Part shown: positions 51,302-62,826 of the stretch, in pieces | Layout of the letters: the number at the start of each line of letters is the position of its first letter | How positions within the stretch are numbered: the stretch's first letter is position 1 | From: Aliamphritea ceti | GTDB taxonomy: Bacteria > Pseudomonadota > Gammaproteobacteria > Pseudomonadales > Balneatricaceae | Direction: 5' to 3' | Assembly: GCF_024347215.1 (NCBI RefSeq) | Contig: NZ_AP025282.1 | Location: 3,162,001-3,226,000 of the forward strand | DNA length: 64,000 bases | Translations under genes and position numbers: made by a program | Notes under the pieces: generated by a model | What the model saw: the letters and a program-made list of their open reading frames with translations, nothing else | Told to the model about the DNA's origin: nothing | Databases searched by the model: none

Positions 51302-52423
51302 TTAGCTATAGCTGGCAACCGGCTCACCCAGCACATCTAACCGCGGTGTGATTCCCAGGCCCGGCTCAGCTGGCGCCATTACCAAACCGTCTTTAACCTC
51401 AAAGTTACCGTCTGCTGTTGTCAGACTCACCATGTCACGACACTCTAATACTGAGCGAAGCAAGCCTGGCTGAACTGTTTGGCCAAGGTGTACTATTGCC
51501 GCAAATGCAATATCTGAACCGGTAGTTTCCTGAACACTTAAAGTAAGGCCAGCAGCTGTACAGATATCCCTCTGCCTGCGCCCCCGGGTGAGACCACCAT
51601 TCTTGGAGATCTTCAGGCCTATGCCATCAGCCAGATCGTTAGCGACAATCTGCGTAATTGAAGACTCATCCAACGCTAGTTCATCCCAGATAATCGGTAA
51701 ATCACAGCGGGCACGTAATGACTGACATTCGCGTATCGTTGCACAGGGCGCTTCCAACACAATATCCAAACCGGCAGGCAACTGACGTATCATCCGCAAT
51801 GCATGCTCTACAGTCATGCCACCATTGGCATCCACCAGAAAGTATTCTCCGGGCTTACGATCCGCCAGCGAAGCCGCAATTCGTGCAGCATCCAATGCCG
51901 GTCCACCTTCAGCCTCTGAAGCACCTATTTTGATGGAATGGCTGCGATAACCCTGCTCACGGTGTGCAGCAATCCTGCTGCGCATATCTTCAGGATTACC
52001 AGCATAAATAGAAGAGATAATAGGCATAGCTACAGCGGTACGACCACCCAACAAATCACAGACAGGCATGCCTGTGGCTTTGCCGAAAATATCCCAGCAG
52101 GCAACATCTAAAGCGGTCTTAGCATGATTATGCCCAACAAGCGCCGCATCCATCGCATCGTTAATACGATCAACATGCCGCGGATCCAGACCTATCAGCT
52201 GAGGTGCTATTTCGGCAATCCCCGCCCGAACTCCAAGTGCATGAGCCGCTATATAAGTGGCGCCAAACGGCGTACTTTCACCCCAGCCTTCCAGTCCGGT
52301 ATCGGTGGTAATACGTACAAAAGTTGCATCGAAACTGCTGAACTCCCGTCCACCGGATAATCGGTACACACCTCCGGAATAGGGTAAATCCTTCTGAAAC
52401 ACATCAATACTGGAAATCTTCAT
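51302..52423 (-). CDS. Enolase-superfamily enzyme, cis-3-hydroxy-L-proline dehydratase type
   Basis: A 373-residue muconate-cycloisomerase-type enolase-superfamily member. Metal ligands are in LVDANGG (D), VLEAPC (E) and IWDELALD (D/E). The catalytic lysines are in HSIKIGAS and LKISKNGG. The C-terminal GLGITPRLDVLGEPVASYS and N-terminal SIDVFQKDLP match my recollection of marine cis-3-hydroxy-L-proline dehydratases and hydroxyproline-betaine epimerases. These abstract an alpha proton from a cyclic amino acid. A dipeptide epimerase or other racemase cannot be excluded. It is reverse-strand and single; the PhzF-like gene is nearby on the same strand. Confidence 0.78.
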   Translation of the reverse strand: MKISSIDVFQKDLPYSGGVYRLSGGREFSSFDATFVRITTDTGLEGWGESTPFGATYIAAHALGVRAGIAEIAPQLIGLDPRHVDRINDAMDAALVGHNHAKTALDVACWDIFGKATGMPVCDLLGGRTAVAMPIISSIYAGNPEDMRSRIAAHREQGYRSHSIKIGASEAEGGPALDAARIAASLADRKPGEYFLVDANGGMTVEHALRMIRQLPAGLDIVLEAPCATIRECQSLRARCDLPIIWDELALDESSITQIVANDLADGIGLKISKNGGLTRGRRQRDICTAAGLTLSVQETTGSDIAFAAIVHLGQTVQPGLLRSVLECRDMVSLTTADGNFEVKDGLVMAPAEPGLGITPRLDVLGEPVASYS

Positions 52424-52557
52424 GGCAATCTTCTTGTTGTAATTTTGCGGTTAGATTTTTAAACCCGGGTGTACATTTATAGCCTAGCCCCGATATCCGT
52501 TACTCTCACAAAAGCGAAGAAGATTACCAATCCTTTACAACAATAAAAACTAACAAA

Positions 52558-54411
52558 TCAGTGTGTATGACTCACTTTTTCAGGATAAAGCGGTGGTAAC
52601 TTTGCATGTGCTGCTTTCGACTCAGAATAAATGCTGTCCAGTACCTCGCTCAGACGATTAACCTCATAAGGCTTTACCTGCTGATTACCTGCTGCAAATA
52701 TACGGGCTTCTAAAGCAGATATCTCGTCATTCAGCGCCGAATTCATAACTGGCTGCTTGCGCCAACGCATCCAGCTCAGTAAAGCATGATAAATTTTACT
52801 GTTATCACCCTTGCGAATTGCATTGCGTAGTAACTTAAGCTGCTGCGCTTCTTTATCCTCAGTCGCCCCTGAAGTTTCCTTCCTATGGAAAGCCACTTTA
52901 TTATCAGCTTGTAATACAGCCGATAACGGCTCCTGACGAGCAGAGCGCTTACGCTGCCAGATAATTCCCAGCGTCAACAATAACAGTACAGCAAGCCCTG
53001 CTGCCTCATAACGCTGGTCTTTTAACAGTTTTAAGATGCCGCCTTCTGCAGCATCTACACCAGCTAAATCAATATTGGCAGCCTCTTGTTGTGGTAACCC
53101 ATCCTGCTTATTCAGTGTTCCTGCAACGGCTGACTGAATGCTCAACTGATCTGCTCCGATGCCTTCCACCTTCACAATCATTTCTGGCAATACCGCCTCT
53201 TTCTGCTCATTGCTGCCTGTATCCAGCCAACTGACGCGTATTTCCGGCAAGGTTATTTCACCCACGGCTGTAGGCACAACTGATACCGCCACATCCCTTC
53301 GGGCAACAGTTCCCTCTGCGGTTTGTAACTGATCCACCTGGGTATCATCCAGATACATTTTCACATTATCAGCGTTACCTATATTCAAATCAGGCAATTG
53401 TTCAGGCCGTGCACCTAATGCCAGCAGGCTAATCTTTCTTGTTACCGCTTCCCCAACCCGAAAAACCGGACTTACTGGCTGCCAGCTGGCTTCAATATGC
53501 ACTGCCTTAGCCGGTAGAAACCAACTGTCCTGAGCAGCATTCGGATTACCAGCAACCTGTAAAGTCAGTGAATCAGACCGGACCTTAAACGGTTTACTCT
53601 GGCTAGACATACTGCCAAAACCAAACTGCTGCAACATAGCATCACGGTCAAATGGAAAGCCCATAAAAGGAGACCGGCTCTGACGGCTGTCAGCCACTTC
53701 TCCCTTTAGCACAAATGGAGAAAGTGTCAGTTCACCGCTGGTTTGCGGACGCAAAACGTAATCCCGTTCAATAACGTTCAGCCCCTGAAGATGCTGCACC
53801 CTGTCCTCACCAACCTGCGTCAATTCAAAATCAGCACTCTGCGGCGCAACCAGTGCTGCCTGCTGAACTGGCTGACGTATCTCCATACGCACCGTTAACG
53901 GAATCTCCTGATAGATATAATGCTGCTTTTGATCCGGAACACTCACGCTCACACTGATTCCGTTGGCCCCTATAGCTTTCGGCATATCGCTAATATCCAC
54001 TACCTGGATATGTGTACTGTCACTGCTCACGCTTCCTGCTGAAATAGCAGGTATCGTCAGTACACCCGTCTGTTTGGCTGCAAGAGTAATTATCCAGCTC
54101 TGCTGCGAACTTCTCTGACCATTAATGATTCGGGTCTGCATCGACTGAGAAGTCCCCTGCACCGAAAAGTCTGCTTTCAGCGGCTTCAGGTCCGGCACCG
54201 ATGCCTGTGAATCCTGAGTACTCAGAATAAGCTGAAAGCTGTCGCCTACTGCCACTTTTTGAACATTCAGTCGGGCATCCAGCCCCGCTGCCAGCAACGA
54301 CTGAGATACCGCAGCTGTTGCAAGGGTCATAACTACAGCAACGCTACTGACTTTACTTCTGGTCTGGCTGCCAAGTTGCAATGCAAGCCGTGATAACAAT
54401 GTCATTTTCAA
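52558..54411 (-). CDS. batD: BatD-family protein
   Basis: A 617-residue BatD (oxygen-tolerance) protein. It has an N-terminal membrane/signal segment (about 22-42), a large periplasmic beta-rich part with repeated VPDLKPLKADF and immunoglobulin-like strands (about 45-440), a membrane span near 475-493 (AAGLAVLLLLTLGIIWQRK) and a cytoplasmic helical tail (about 500-617). The Bat proteins, with MoxR, are linked to stress tolerance and envelope integrity in several bacteria, but the biochemical role is not settled. It is last of the operon and begins 6 bp after the batB/C stop. Two GTG/ATG choices exist near the start; MKMTLLSRL is used. Confidence 0.88.
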   Translation of the reverse strand: MKMTLLSRLALQLGSQTRSKVSSVAVVMTLATAAVSQSLLAAGLDARLNVQKVAVGDSFQLILSTQDSQASVPDLKPLKADFSVQGTSQSMQTRIINGQRSSQQSWIITLAAKQTGVLTIPAISAGSVSSDSTHIQVVDISDMPKAIGANGISVSVSVPDQKQHYIYQEIPLTVRMEIRQPVQQAALVAPQSADFELTQVGEDRVQHLQGLNVIERDYVLRPQTSGELTLSPFVLKGEVADSRQSRSPFMGFPFDRDAMLQQFGFGSMSSQSKPFKVRSDSLTLQVAGNPNAAQDSWFLPAKAVHIEASWQPVSPVFRVGEAVTRKISLLALGARPEQLPDLNIGNADNVKMYLDDTQVDQLQTAEGTVARRDVAVSVVPTAVGEITLPEIRVSWLDTGSNEQKEAVLPEMIVKVEGIGADQLSIQSAVAGTLNKQDGLPQQEAANIDLAGVDAAEGGILKLLKDQRYEAAGLAVLLLLTLGIIWQRKRSARQEPLSAVLQADNKVAFHRKETSGATEDKEAQQLKLLRNAIRKGDNSKIYHALLSWMRWRKQPVMNSALNDEISALEARIFAAGNQQVKPYEVNRLSEVLDSIYSESKAAHAKLPPLYPEKVSHTH

Positions 54412-54417
54412 CCTCTC

Positions 54418-56582
<2,165 letters not shown>

Positions 56583-56583
<1 letters not shown>

Positions 56584-57611
56584 CACTGCGCCTCCAGATG
56601 TTTATTACGCTTGAAGTTAAACGACCAACCTGAGACCAGACTCAACAGAGCAGAAATCGCCGCTAAACACAGTGCCAACCCAGCTGGCCAGAAATACAGC
56701 GCCACTTCAGGACGAACATAAACGGGCTCACCACTGACAGGTTCCAACTGATCTATTGCCCGATAGATATTGGCCAGCCCCTGCTCATCTGTTGCCCGAA
56801 AATACTTACCACCAGTCAGCGAAGCAATTTCACGTAAACTGGCTTCATCCAGCTCCTGCGACGGATTCACCACCTGTTGGCCAAACATTGTATTAACCCG
56901 CATGGCATCAGCACCGACACCTATGGTATAAATCCGAATTCCCAGTTTTTTCGCCAGCTTAGCAGCCTGGACAGGATCCATGACCCCTTCGTTATTCACC
57001 CCGTCTGTCAGTAAAACCAATACCCGGCTGTCCTCTGCACGGTCTTTCAAACGTTTTGTCGCTATCGCTATGGCATCACCGATGGCGGTTTTCTGGCCGG
57101 TTAACCCAACCTGTGCCTGACCTAACAGTTCACGTACCACCTCTCGGTCGAAGGTTAAGGGAGACTGCAAATAAGCACGGTCAGAAAACAGCACCAAACC
57201 AACACGATCGCCTTCCCGGCGTTGCAGAAAATCATCGGCAGCTTGTTTCACCACATCCAGGCGGGTCGCACGCTGACCGCTGCGGGTAAGATCTTCTTCC
57301 TGCATTGAGCCTGACAAATCTATCGCCATCATCAGATCCCGGCCTTTCACCGGTAAAGGAACTTCATCGCCTACCAGTGCAGGCCGTGCCAGCGCAGTCA
57401 CCAGCAGCCCCCAGATCAACCAGGCGAATATCTGTAACCAGATACTCTGACCAGCAACCGAAGCCTGCTGATTATGTCCCTGGGAAAAGCGTTCATAGAA
57501 AGGCACTTTTAAAGCACCTGAAGTACCGGCGGCAACCGGTTTTAAATATCTTCTGGCTAAAAAAGGCAATGGCAATAACAGAAACGCCAGCGGCCAGATA
57601 AAGGTAATCAT
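56583..57611 (-). CDS. batA: BatA-family von Willebrand A protein
   Basis: A 342-residue inner-membrane protein. It has an N-terminal span (about 1-20), a span at about 50-72, and a VWA domain (about 85-290) with an intact MIDAS motif AIDLSGSMQEED and the later LLTDGVNNEG; a C-terminal span is at about 305-330. BatA with BatB, BatD and MoxR forms the widely conserved Bat operon. The ATG at 57611 has AGGAGG and overlaps the preceding gene's stop as ATGA; the frame extends six codons upstream. Confidence 0.9.
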
Positions 57612-58102
57612 GCATGCCTCCTGATCCAACGTTCAGTGCCACTGAGTAATATTCCAGCGTCAGGTAAATCGGTTGTTTGCTGGTAATGATCTATTTGTCG
57701 ATACGGAGCGCTGGCAATAAACTCTGCGACCTCAGTAGCCATACCTTGCTGACCTTCACTCAGGTAATGGCTCCAATTAGCATCAGCAAGCATGCCGGAT
57801 GCTTTACCATCAATAGCAATAGCTACCCGGTGTAACAGAACCGATAACTGAGTTGCCAGCACTACGGGATGAATGTTTTCCGCGTCTTTGCGAAGTATCG
57901 CCAGCTCCTGCAAGGCAATATATCGCACGCTGTTACGACGCTTCAGCAGACATACCAGACCGACCACCAGCAACGTCAGCATGAGACCTGTGAGTACCCA
58001 CCAGCCTGGTGCCAGAGGCCACCATGAAACGGCCGGCGGTAATGCGATATCACGCAGAAGATCCAGCTGTGCCTGCATATCAGGTGAAAGATTGGTATTC
58101 AT
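57608..58102 (-). CDS. DUF4381 domain protein of Bat operon
   Basis: A 164-residue protein with a single membrane span (about 32-50: WVLTGLMLTLLVVGLVCLL) followed by basic residues and a soluble domain (about 55-164). The N-terminal LRDIALPPAVSWWPLAPGWW is characteristic of DUF4381, regularly found between the DUF58 and VWA genes of Bat operons. The role is unknown, probably structural in the complex. It overlaps both neighbours by 4 bp (ATGA). Confidence 0.88.
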   Translation of the reverse strand: MNTNLSPDMQAQLDLLRDIALPPAVSWWPLAPGWWVLTGLMLTLLVVGLVCLLKRRNSVRYIALQELAILRKDAENIHPVVLATQLSVLLHRVAIAIDGKASGMLADANWSHYLSEGQQGMATEVAEFIASAPYRQIDHYQQTTDLPDAGILLSGTERWIRRHA

Positions 58103-59031
58103 CTCATCCCCCTTACAGTTTGAGGTCTGAGCAGACAGCTTGGCTTCTCGAGTGTTGTAATCTGATGCAACACCATATTGTGCTGCAGACTCAGCTTATT
58201 CAGCCGGGCACTGCGGTATTGGAATGCTGTGGCGTAGTCTGCCAACGTCTGCTTATGCAATTGTCCTAACTGAAGCGTTTCACGACCGTTACTGATTCGC
58301 CCTGCTGAAGCAGGTAAAGCACTGTCCAGGGGGTCACTGATCTGAATATTGATCACATGGCTGCGACCCGCCAAATATTTCATTTCCCGTTCACAGCCCT
58401 CATCAAGATCCGCAAAATCACTGATCACAAACACCATGCTGCCGGGCCGGCACACCTGACGTAAGCGTCTTAACCCTTCGGTAAGTGATGGTTCATCCTG
58501 CTGAGTAGTTATCTCAGGTAAGCGCTGAGTTTGATGAGCCACCGCGTCGAGAAACTGTAAAACCGAACTCCGGGTACGGGCGGACTTAAAACTGCGTATA
58601 CCCTGGCGGCCAAGAATCAGAGCGCCTATCCGGTCACCACCATCATGACCAACCCAGGCAAGTTGCGCGGCTATTTCGGCGGCAAGATGCGATTTAAATC
58701 TTACTCTGGAGCCAAACTGCATCATGCTGCGCAAATCCACCAACAGATACACAGGCCGCTCGCGTTCCGCCTGAAATAACTTGGTATGGGTCTGTCCGGT
58801 CCGGGCAGTCACACACCAGTCGATATTCTTCACATCATCACCGGGCTGATAAATCCGTGATTCAGCAAACTCCATGCCCTGCCCCAAAAATGCAGAACGG
58901 TTAGTTCCCCACTGGTGCGTCTGAACAGGACCGGAAGGCGCAAAACCGGTCACACCTTTTGGAGGTCGCGCCTGTATCAGTTCAGCCTTGCTGATTTCAA
59001 TACCCGGAGCTCTAGCTTCTGTCTGTTGCAT
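58099..59031 (-). CDS. DUF58 domain protein of Bat operon
   Basis: A 310-residue protein. DUF58 hallmarks are seen as RSAFLGQGMEFAESRIYQPGDDVKNIDWCVTARTGQTHTKLFQAERERPVYLLVD, with a VWA-like fold following (FVISDFADLDEGCERE). It is cytoplasmic with no membrane span, unlike longer DUF58 proteins. DUF58 and MoxR occur as pairs almost universally. The ATG at 59031 has GGAGG at 8-bp spacing; a TTG two codons earlier is less likely. It starts 16 bp after the moxR stop. Confidence 0.9.
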   Translation of the reverse strand: MQQTEARAPGIEISKAELIQARPPKGVTGFAPSGPVQTHQWGTNRSAFLGQGMEFAESRIYQPGDDVKNIDWCVTARTGQTHTKLFQAERERPVYLLVDLRSMMQFGSRVRFKSHLAAEIAAQLAWVGHDGGDRIGALILGRQGIRSFKSARTRSSVLQFLDAVAHQTQRLPEITTQQDEPSLTEGLRRLRQVCRPGSMVFVISDFADLDEGCEREMKYLAGRSHVINIQISDPLDSALPASAGRISNGRETLQLGQLHKQTLADYATAFQYRSARLNKLSLQHNMVLHQITTLEKPSCLLRPQTVRGMR

Positions 59032-59047
59032 ATGCAAAGCCTCCCTG

Positions 59048-60058
59048 TCAGCTCACCGGTACACGGTCTATCAGGGCCGTTATAAACTCATCCGCAGTTT
59101 TGCCTTCTGCCTGGGCTTCAAAGCTAAGAATGATACGGTGCCGCAATACGTCATGAACAACTGCCTGAACATCCATTGGCGTCACAAACTCAGAACCCCG
59201 CATCCAGGCATGTACCCGGGCGCAACGGTCCAGCGCAATAGTGCTTCGGGGGCTGGCGCCGTAACTGATAACATCAACCATATCTTCGCCGTACATGAAT
59301 GGCCGGCGGGTCGCCTGAATAATCTGAATGATATATTCAAGCAATGCTTCAGATGCATGGGTTTGTAATGCCTGTTGCCGCGCAGCAAAGATCTCTTCGG
59401 TGCTAATCAGTCGGTTAGGCTTTAAGACCTCTCCCTGCGCTTCACCGTGCACAATGCGTAAAATTTCCCGTTCTGCCCGCGCACTTGGGAAATCTATATT
59501 CACATGTAACAGAAAGCGGTCTAGCTGAGCTTCCGGTAACGGATAAGTACCTTCCTGTTCAATCGGGTTTTGCGTCGCCATAACCAGAAACAGTGCGGGT
59601 AAAGGATAAGTATGGCCACCAACTGTAATCTGCCGCTCGGCCATCGCTTCCAGTAATGCAGACTGAACTTTAGCCGGCGCCCGGTTAATCTCATCCGCCA
59701 GAATCAGATTGTTAAACAGAGGGCCTTGCTGGAAAGTAAAGCTTTGCTGCTCTGGCCGGTAAATATCGGTACCGGTCAGATCACTCGGCAGCAAGTCCGG
59801 GGTAAACTGAATCCGTCTGGCATCACAATCAATGGCCTCTGCCAGCGCATTAACGGCTTTGGTTTTTGCCAGCCCTGGCGCACCTTCAAGTAAAATATGA
59901 CCGTCAGCGAATAACGCCAGTAATAAACGCTCAACAAACTGCTCCTGACCGACTATCCGCGCATTCATATGCGCTTTCAGATGCGCCACCAGCTCATCTG
60001 CTGGAATATTATTTGTCTGCAGATCCGGCGTATTTTTAAGTACAGTATTAGAATTCAT
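59048..60058 (-). CDS. MoxR-family AAA+ ATPase
   Basis: A 336-residue AAA+ ATPase with Walker A GAPGLAKTKAV (about 60), Walker B LILADEINRAPAKVQSALLEAM, sensor 1 LVMATQNPIEQEGTYPLPEAQLDRF and an arginine-finger region. MoxR ATPases act as chaperones that assemble or activate protein complexes containing VWA proteins, here BatA, BatB and DUF58. The ATG at 60058 has GAGGAT; the frame opens a further 22 codons upstream into a terminator, so that part is not coding. It heads the Bat operon. Confidence 0.92.
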   Translation of the reverse strand: MNSNTVLKNTPDLQTNNIPADELVAHLKAHMNARIVGQEQFVERLLLALFADGHILLEGAPGLAKTKAVNALAEAIDCDARRIQFTPDLLPSDLTGTDIYRPEQQSFTFQQGPLFNNLILADEINRAPAKVQSALLEAMAERQITVGGHTYPLPALFLVMATQNPIEQEGTYPLPEAQLDRFLLHVNIDFPSARAEREILRIVHGEAQGEVLKPNRLISTEEIFAARQQALQTHASEALLEYIIQIIQATRRPFMYGEDMVDVISYGASPRSTIALDRCARVHAWMRGSEFVTPMDVQAVVHDVLRHRIILSFEAQAEGKTADEFITALIDRVPVS

Positions 60059-60100
60059 CGGCTTATCCTCTTCACCAAAAACCGAAATACAAAGAAAAAA

Positions 60101-60122
60101 GAGACCAGCTCTCGCTGGCCTC
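60101..60122 (-). terminator. Terminator of yfdX gene
   Basis: On the minus strand GAGGCCAGC pairs with GCTGGTCTC (one G-U, loop GAGA), followed by TTTTTTCTTT. It separates the yfdX transcript from moxR, although read-through is possible. Confidence 0.85.
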
Positions 60123-60135
60123 AACGGTGAACAGA

Positions 60136-60789
60136 TTAAGACTTACTAATGGTTTCCCAGGCAAAGCCCTGCTTAGGGGTGTCTGCAACGCCGTAATCTT
60201 CAATAACCAGCGATGTTTCAATCGCTTTCAGGGCAATATTGGCTTCATAAAAACTGCCGTCCTGCAGATCATCAAGAGCGTTATTCAGGCTAACAACTGT
60301 TGGCGCGACTGGCAGCATGGCATATTTGAAATCCAGCTCAATGCCACCTTCAATCATGGTTTTTACTGCTGCTTTCGAATCACCTTTCTGTGCCAACTGA
60401 CCAGCCTGATTGATTACTTTTGCGTCAGCATCTGTTGGCTGAAAACCTTCATTAAACTCAACAGAGCTATCAACCGGGATACCAAAACCGGAATCGTCAT
60501 CCAGCTCAACAGCATAATCAGCGACACCGGCATCGAAGGTATCCAGTGCTTTTTGTACCAGATCGATTGCAGCATCGGTCTGACCTTCAAACAGTGCAAC
60601 ACGTGCAGCACGGGTATCTGCTAAAACTGATTTCGCGTGACCGGGAATTTTTATGCTTTCCACCACATATACAGCTGTATTGTCCTGGCTGGTGTTACTG
60701 CTTTGTGCAGCCGAAACAAAGCCAGACATGGCACTTACCGCCAAAATACCTGTGAATGCTAAAGCGAATTTAGTTGGTGCTGTTTTCAT
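60136..60789 (-). CDS. YfdX-family periplasmic protein
   Basis: A 217-residue protein with a signal peptide (FALAFTGILAVSAMSGFVSA, cut near residue 27) and a YfdX domain: ADTRAARVALFEGQTDAAIDLVQKALDTF, AYAVEL-like and GIELDFKYAMLPVAPTVVSLNNALDDLQDGSFYEANIALKAIE. YfdX in E. coli and Salmonella STY3178 have chaperone-like activity and respond to acid or stress. It lies just before the Bat operon but has its own terminator. No partner gene is evident. Confidence 0.88.
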   Translation of the reverse strand: MKTAPTKFALAFTGILAVSAMSGFVSAAQSSNTSQDNTAVYVVESIKIPGHAKSVLADTRAARVALFEGQTDAAIDLVQKALDTFDAGVADYAVELDDDSGFGIPVDSSVEFNEGFQPTDADAKVINQAGQLAQKGDSKAAVKTMIEGGIELDFKYAMLPVAPTVVSLNNALDDLQDGSFYEANIALKAIETSLVIEDYGVADTPKQGFAWETISKS

Positions 60790-60934
60790 GACTATCTCCA
60801 GTTCATTCAGTTGATACCGGCAATACTAAGCCCTGATTTTCACCCTTACCTTTAGTGAACTTTAAATAAAATTAAACTTACAAAATCGTTCATAGTTAAT
60901 TGAAAACACTAAGCTAAATGACTCTTCAGGCAAT

Positions 60935-60968
60935 AAAAAAGCCCGCATGGCAACAACCAGCGGGCTTT
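60935..60968 (-). terminator. Terminator of small gene at 60994
   Basis: On the minus strand AAAGCCCGC pairs with GCGGGCTTT, loop 13 nt, followed by TTTATTG. Confidence 0.85.
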
Positions 60969-60993
60969 AAAAATATACGTTTCAGATTAATGA

Positions 60994-61170
60994 TCAGAGC
61001 TTATCAAGCGCTGTTTTAATCTCATTCAAAATCATCTGTCTGGCCGCAGCTTCATTATTTTCCGGTACTTCCCAATCCATGATCTTAAGATACTTATCAA
61101 CCAGTTTATGGACATCCTGTGTTATGTGTCCGTGCAGCTTAGCAACTTCAGCCTGTTGTAGTTCTGACAT
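60994..61170 (-). CDS. Small hypothetical protein, 58 residues
   Basis: I do not recognise this protein. It is a 58-residue hydrophilic, helical protein starting MSELQQAEVAKLHGHITQDVHKLVDKYLKIMDWEVPENN, with a short acidic turn and a final helix AARQMILNEIKTALDKL. The ATG at 61170 has GGGAA at good spacing; the longer frame up to 61260 runs into an inverted-repeat element and is not credible. A clean terminator directly downstream supports a real, separately transcribed gene. Confidence 0.7.
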   Translation of the reverse strand: MSELQQAEVAKLHGHITQDVHKLVDKYLKIMDWEVPENNEAAARQMILNEIKTALDKL

Positions 61171-61200
61171 TTTGTATTCCCATTGAATTAGTCGGTAAAC

Positions 61201-61291
61201 AAATAAACGCCGGGCCCTGCTCTCTTCTTTGATACGCACAAAGAATAAAAGCTTAAACAACAGTGAGCATCAAAGGCCCGGCGTTTTATTT
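61201..61291. other. Terminal-inverted-repeat element upstream of small gene
   Basis: AAATAAACGCCGGGCC (61201-61216) is complementary to GGCCCGGCGTTTTATTT (61275-61291) apart from one extra T. Inside, CTTTGAT and ATCAAAG form a second helix. A/T-runs on both outer sides allow it to act as a terminator on either strand. It lies between the histidine kinase stop and the small gene start. Confidence 0.65.
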
Positions 61292-61437
61292 TGGGACATC
61301 CTAATTTAGTGCCTACCAGACTTCCCCAAGTACCTGATATGGAAACTGTTTCGGATGTTGTAGAAAAGCATAAATCAGTAACTTAACCTGAAACTGGCCG
61401 TATCTTTAAAAAAATTTAAACTTCTTGAATGACAAGA

Positions 61438-62826
61438 TTACTGTTTTGGAAATAGCACCTGAATCCGCAACCCCGGCGAAGCATCACTCAACTGAATTCG
61501 GGCATGATGGGCATCGGCTATTGCTTTAACCAATGCCAGACCAAGACCATTACCCGGTGTAGTACGTGGCTGGCTGAGACGCGTAAAAGGTTTAAAAATA
61601 TCCTCACGTTCAGAGTCAGGAATACCCGGACCGTTATCTTCAACAGTCAAAACTATTGCTTCAGCAGTTTGTTCTGCACTAACCTGAATCCTGCTACCGG
61701 CAGCACAATGAGTAATGGCATTGGTCAGCAAATTAATCAGCAATTGCTGCAACATCCCCGCATCGCAATACAGCTCTAAAGCCTCTTGATGACTATCCTG
61801 CTTAGCGCTCTGTAAGTGCGACACGACACTCAATTCCATGCCGGCATCCTGCGCACCAGGCTCCAGTAAATCGAATATTTTCTCCACCAGCGCATGCAGT
61901 TCTACCAGAGCAAAACTGCTTTTGTCTGTCTGCGCCTGAATACGGGAAATTCTTAAAATGGTATCGAAGGTTTGGTTAAGCTGCTCCAGCTTACTAAGCG
62001 CCTGGCTAATCTCCTGCTCAGGGTCTTGTCCCTGATCACACTTATCACCGGCTTCATAAAGTGCTATTTGCGCATGAGACAAAGGTGTTTTCAGATCATG
62101 TGCGATTGCCGTCGCGGTTGTCTGAATGCCATTAACCAGTGTGGCTAAGTGCTGCAATTGCGCGTTCACCTGAATAGCCAGCAAGTCAATCTGATCATGG
62201 GTATCTGATACCGGGATCCGGGCACTCATATCACCACTGGCAATGGTCTTGAGCACCTGTCCCATCGCATATAACTTCCGGTAAGAGCGTCTGCTTGCCA
62301 GATACCCCAACAGCAACGTCCCCAAAGACAAACAAATTCCGGTTACCAGCAACCAGATAATCAATTGCTGCCGGGCGGCATCGATATGGGCAGTACTGCG
62401 CCCAACAACCAGAGTCATTCGATCCAGCTGAAATACACGGGCATGATAGTTCTGTTCTTCTCCAGAGGGTGGTTCAAGTAACATCAGATGGGTCTTTCTC
62501 CAGCCGACAAAACCCGGCATCAGGCTGACCTGTCCGGCCAAATGAATCCGGTTTTCATCAAACAGACCCAGTGCACGATCAAAAAAGACCGACTGCTTAG
62601 CCAGCTCTTCAATACTGCTGGTTAATCCACTGAGCCCTTCTGCGTCGTAAATATCTTCAAGCAGAAGCGACTCTTCCTCTAGCTGAGCACGGGTTTCGTT
62701 TTCCAGTGTATTAGTCACGGCTGTCACCAGCACCATACCCGCCAGAACTAACATAACGACAAAAACAGCCAATAGCTGAACAGAAACTCTGAAGGCAGAA
62801 CCAGCAATAATATTAGCGAGGCGCAC
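61438..62826 (-). CDS. OmpR-type two-component sensor histidine kinase
   Basis: A 462-residue inner-membrane kinase. TM1 is at about 10-35, the periplasmic sensor at about 36-145, TM2 at about 150-172, HAMP at about 173-230. The phospho-acceptor His is in AIAHDLKTPLSHAQIALYE (about 243). Then come the N-box LINLLTNAITHC, G1 box VEDNGPGIP and G2 box GNGLGLALVKAIADAH. The start is GTG, 14 bp inside the end of the response regulator gene, showing coupling. The signal is unknown; the closest layouts are QseC/CopS-like. Membrane damage, metals or quorum signals are possible. Confidence 0.9.
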   Translation of the reverse strand: MRLANIIAGSAFRVSVQLLAVFVVMLVLAGMVLVTAVTNTLENETRAQLEEESLLLEDIYDAEGLSGLTSSIEELAKQSVFFDRALGLFDENRIHLAGQVSLMPGFVGWRKTHLMLLEPPSGEEQNYHARVFQLDRMTLVVGRSTAHIDAARQQLIIWLLVTGICLSLGTLLLGYLASRRSYRKLYAMGQVLKTIASGDMSARIPVSDTHDQIDLLAIQVNAQLQHLATLVNGIQTTATAIAHDLKTPLSHAQIALYEAGDKCDQGQDPEQEISQALSKLEQLNQTFDTILRISRIQAQTDKSSFALVELHALVEKIFDLLEPGAQDAGMELSVVSHLQSAKQDSHQEALELYCDAGMLQQLLINLLTNAITHCAAGSRIQVSAEQTAEAIVLTVEDNGPGIPDSEREDIFKPFTRLSQPRTTPGNGLGLALVKAIADAHHARIQLSDASPGLRIQVLFPKQ

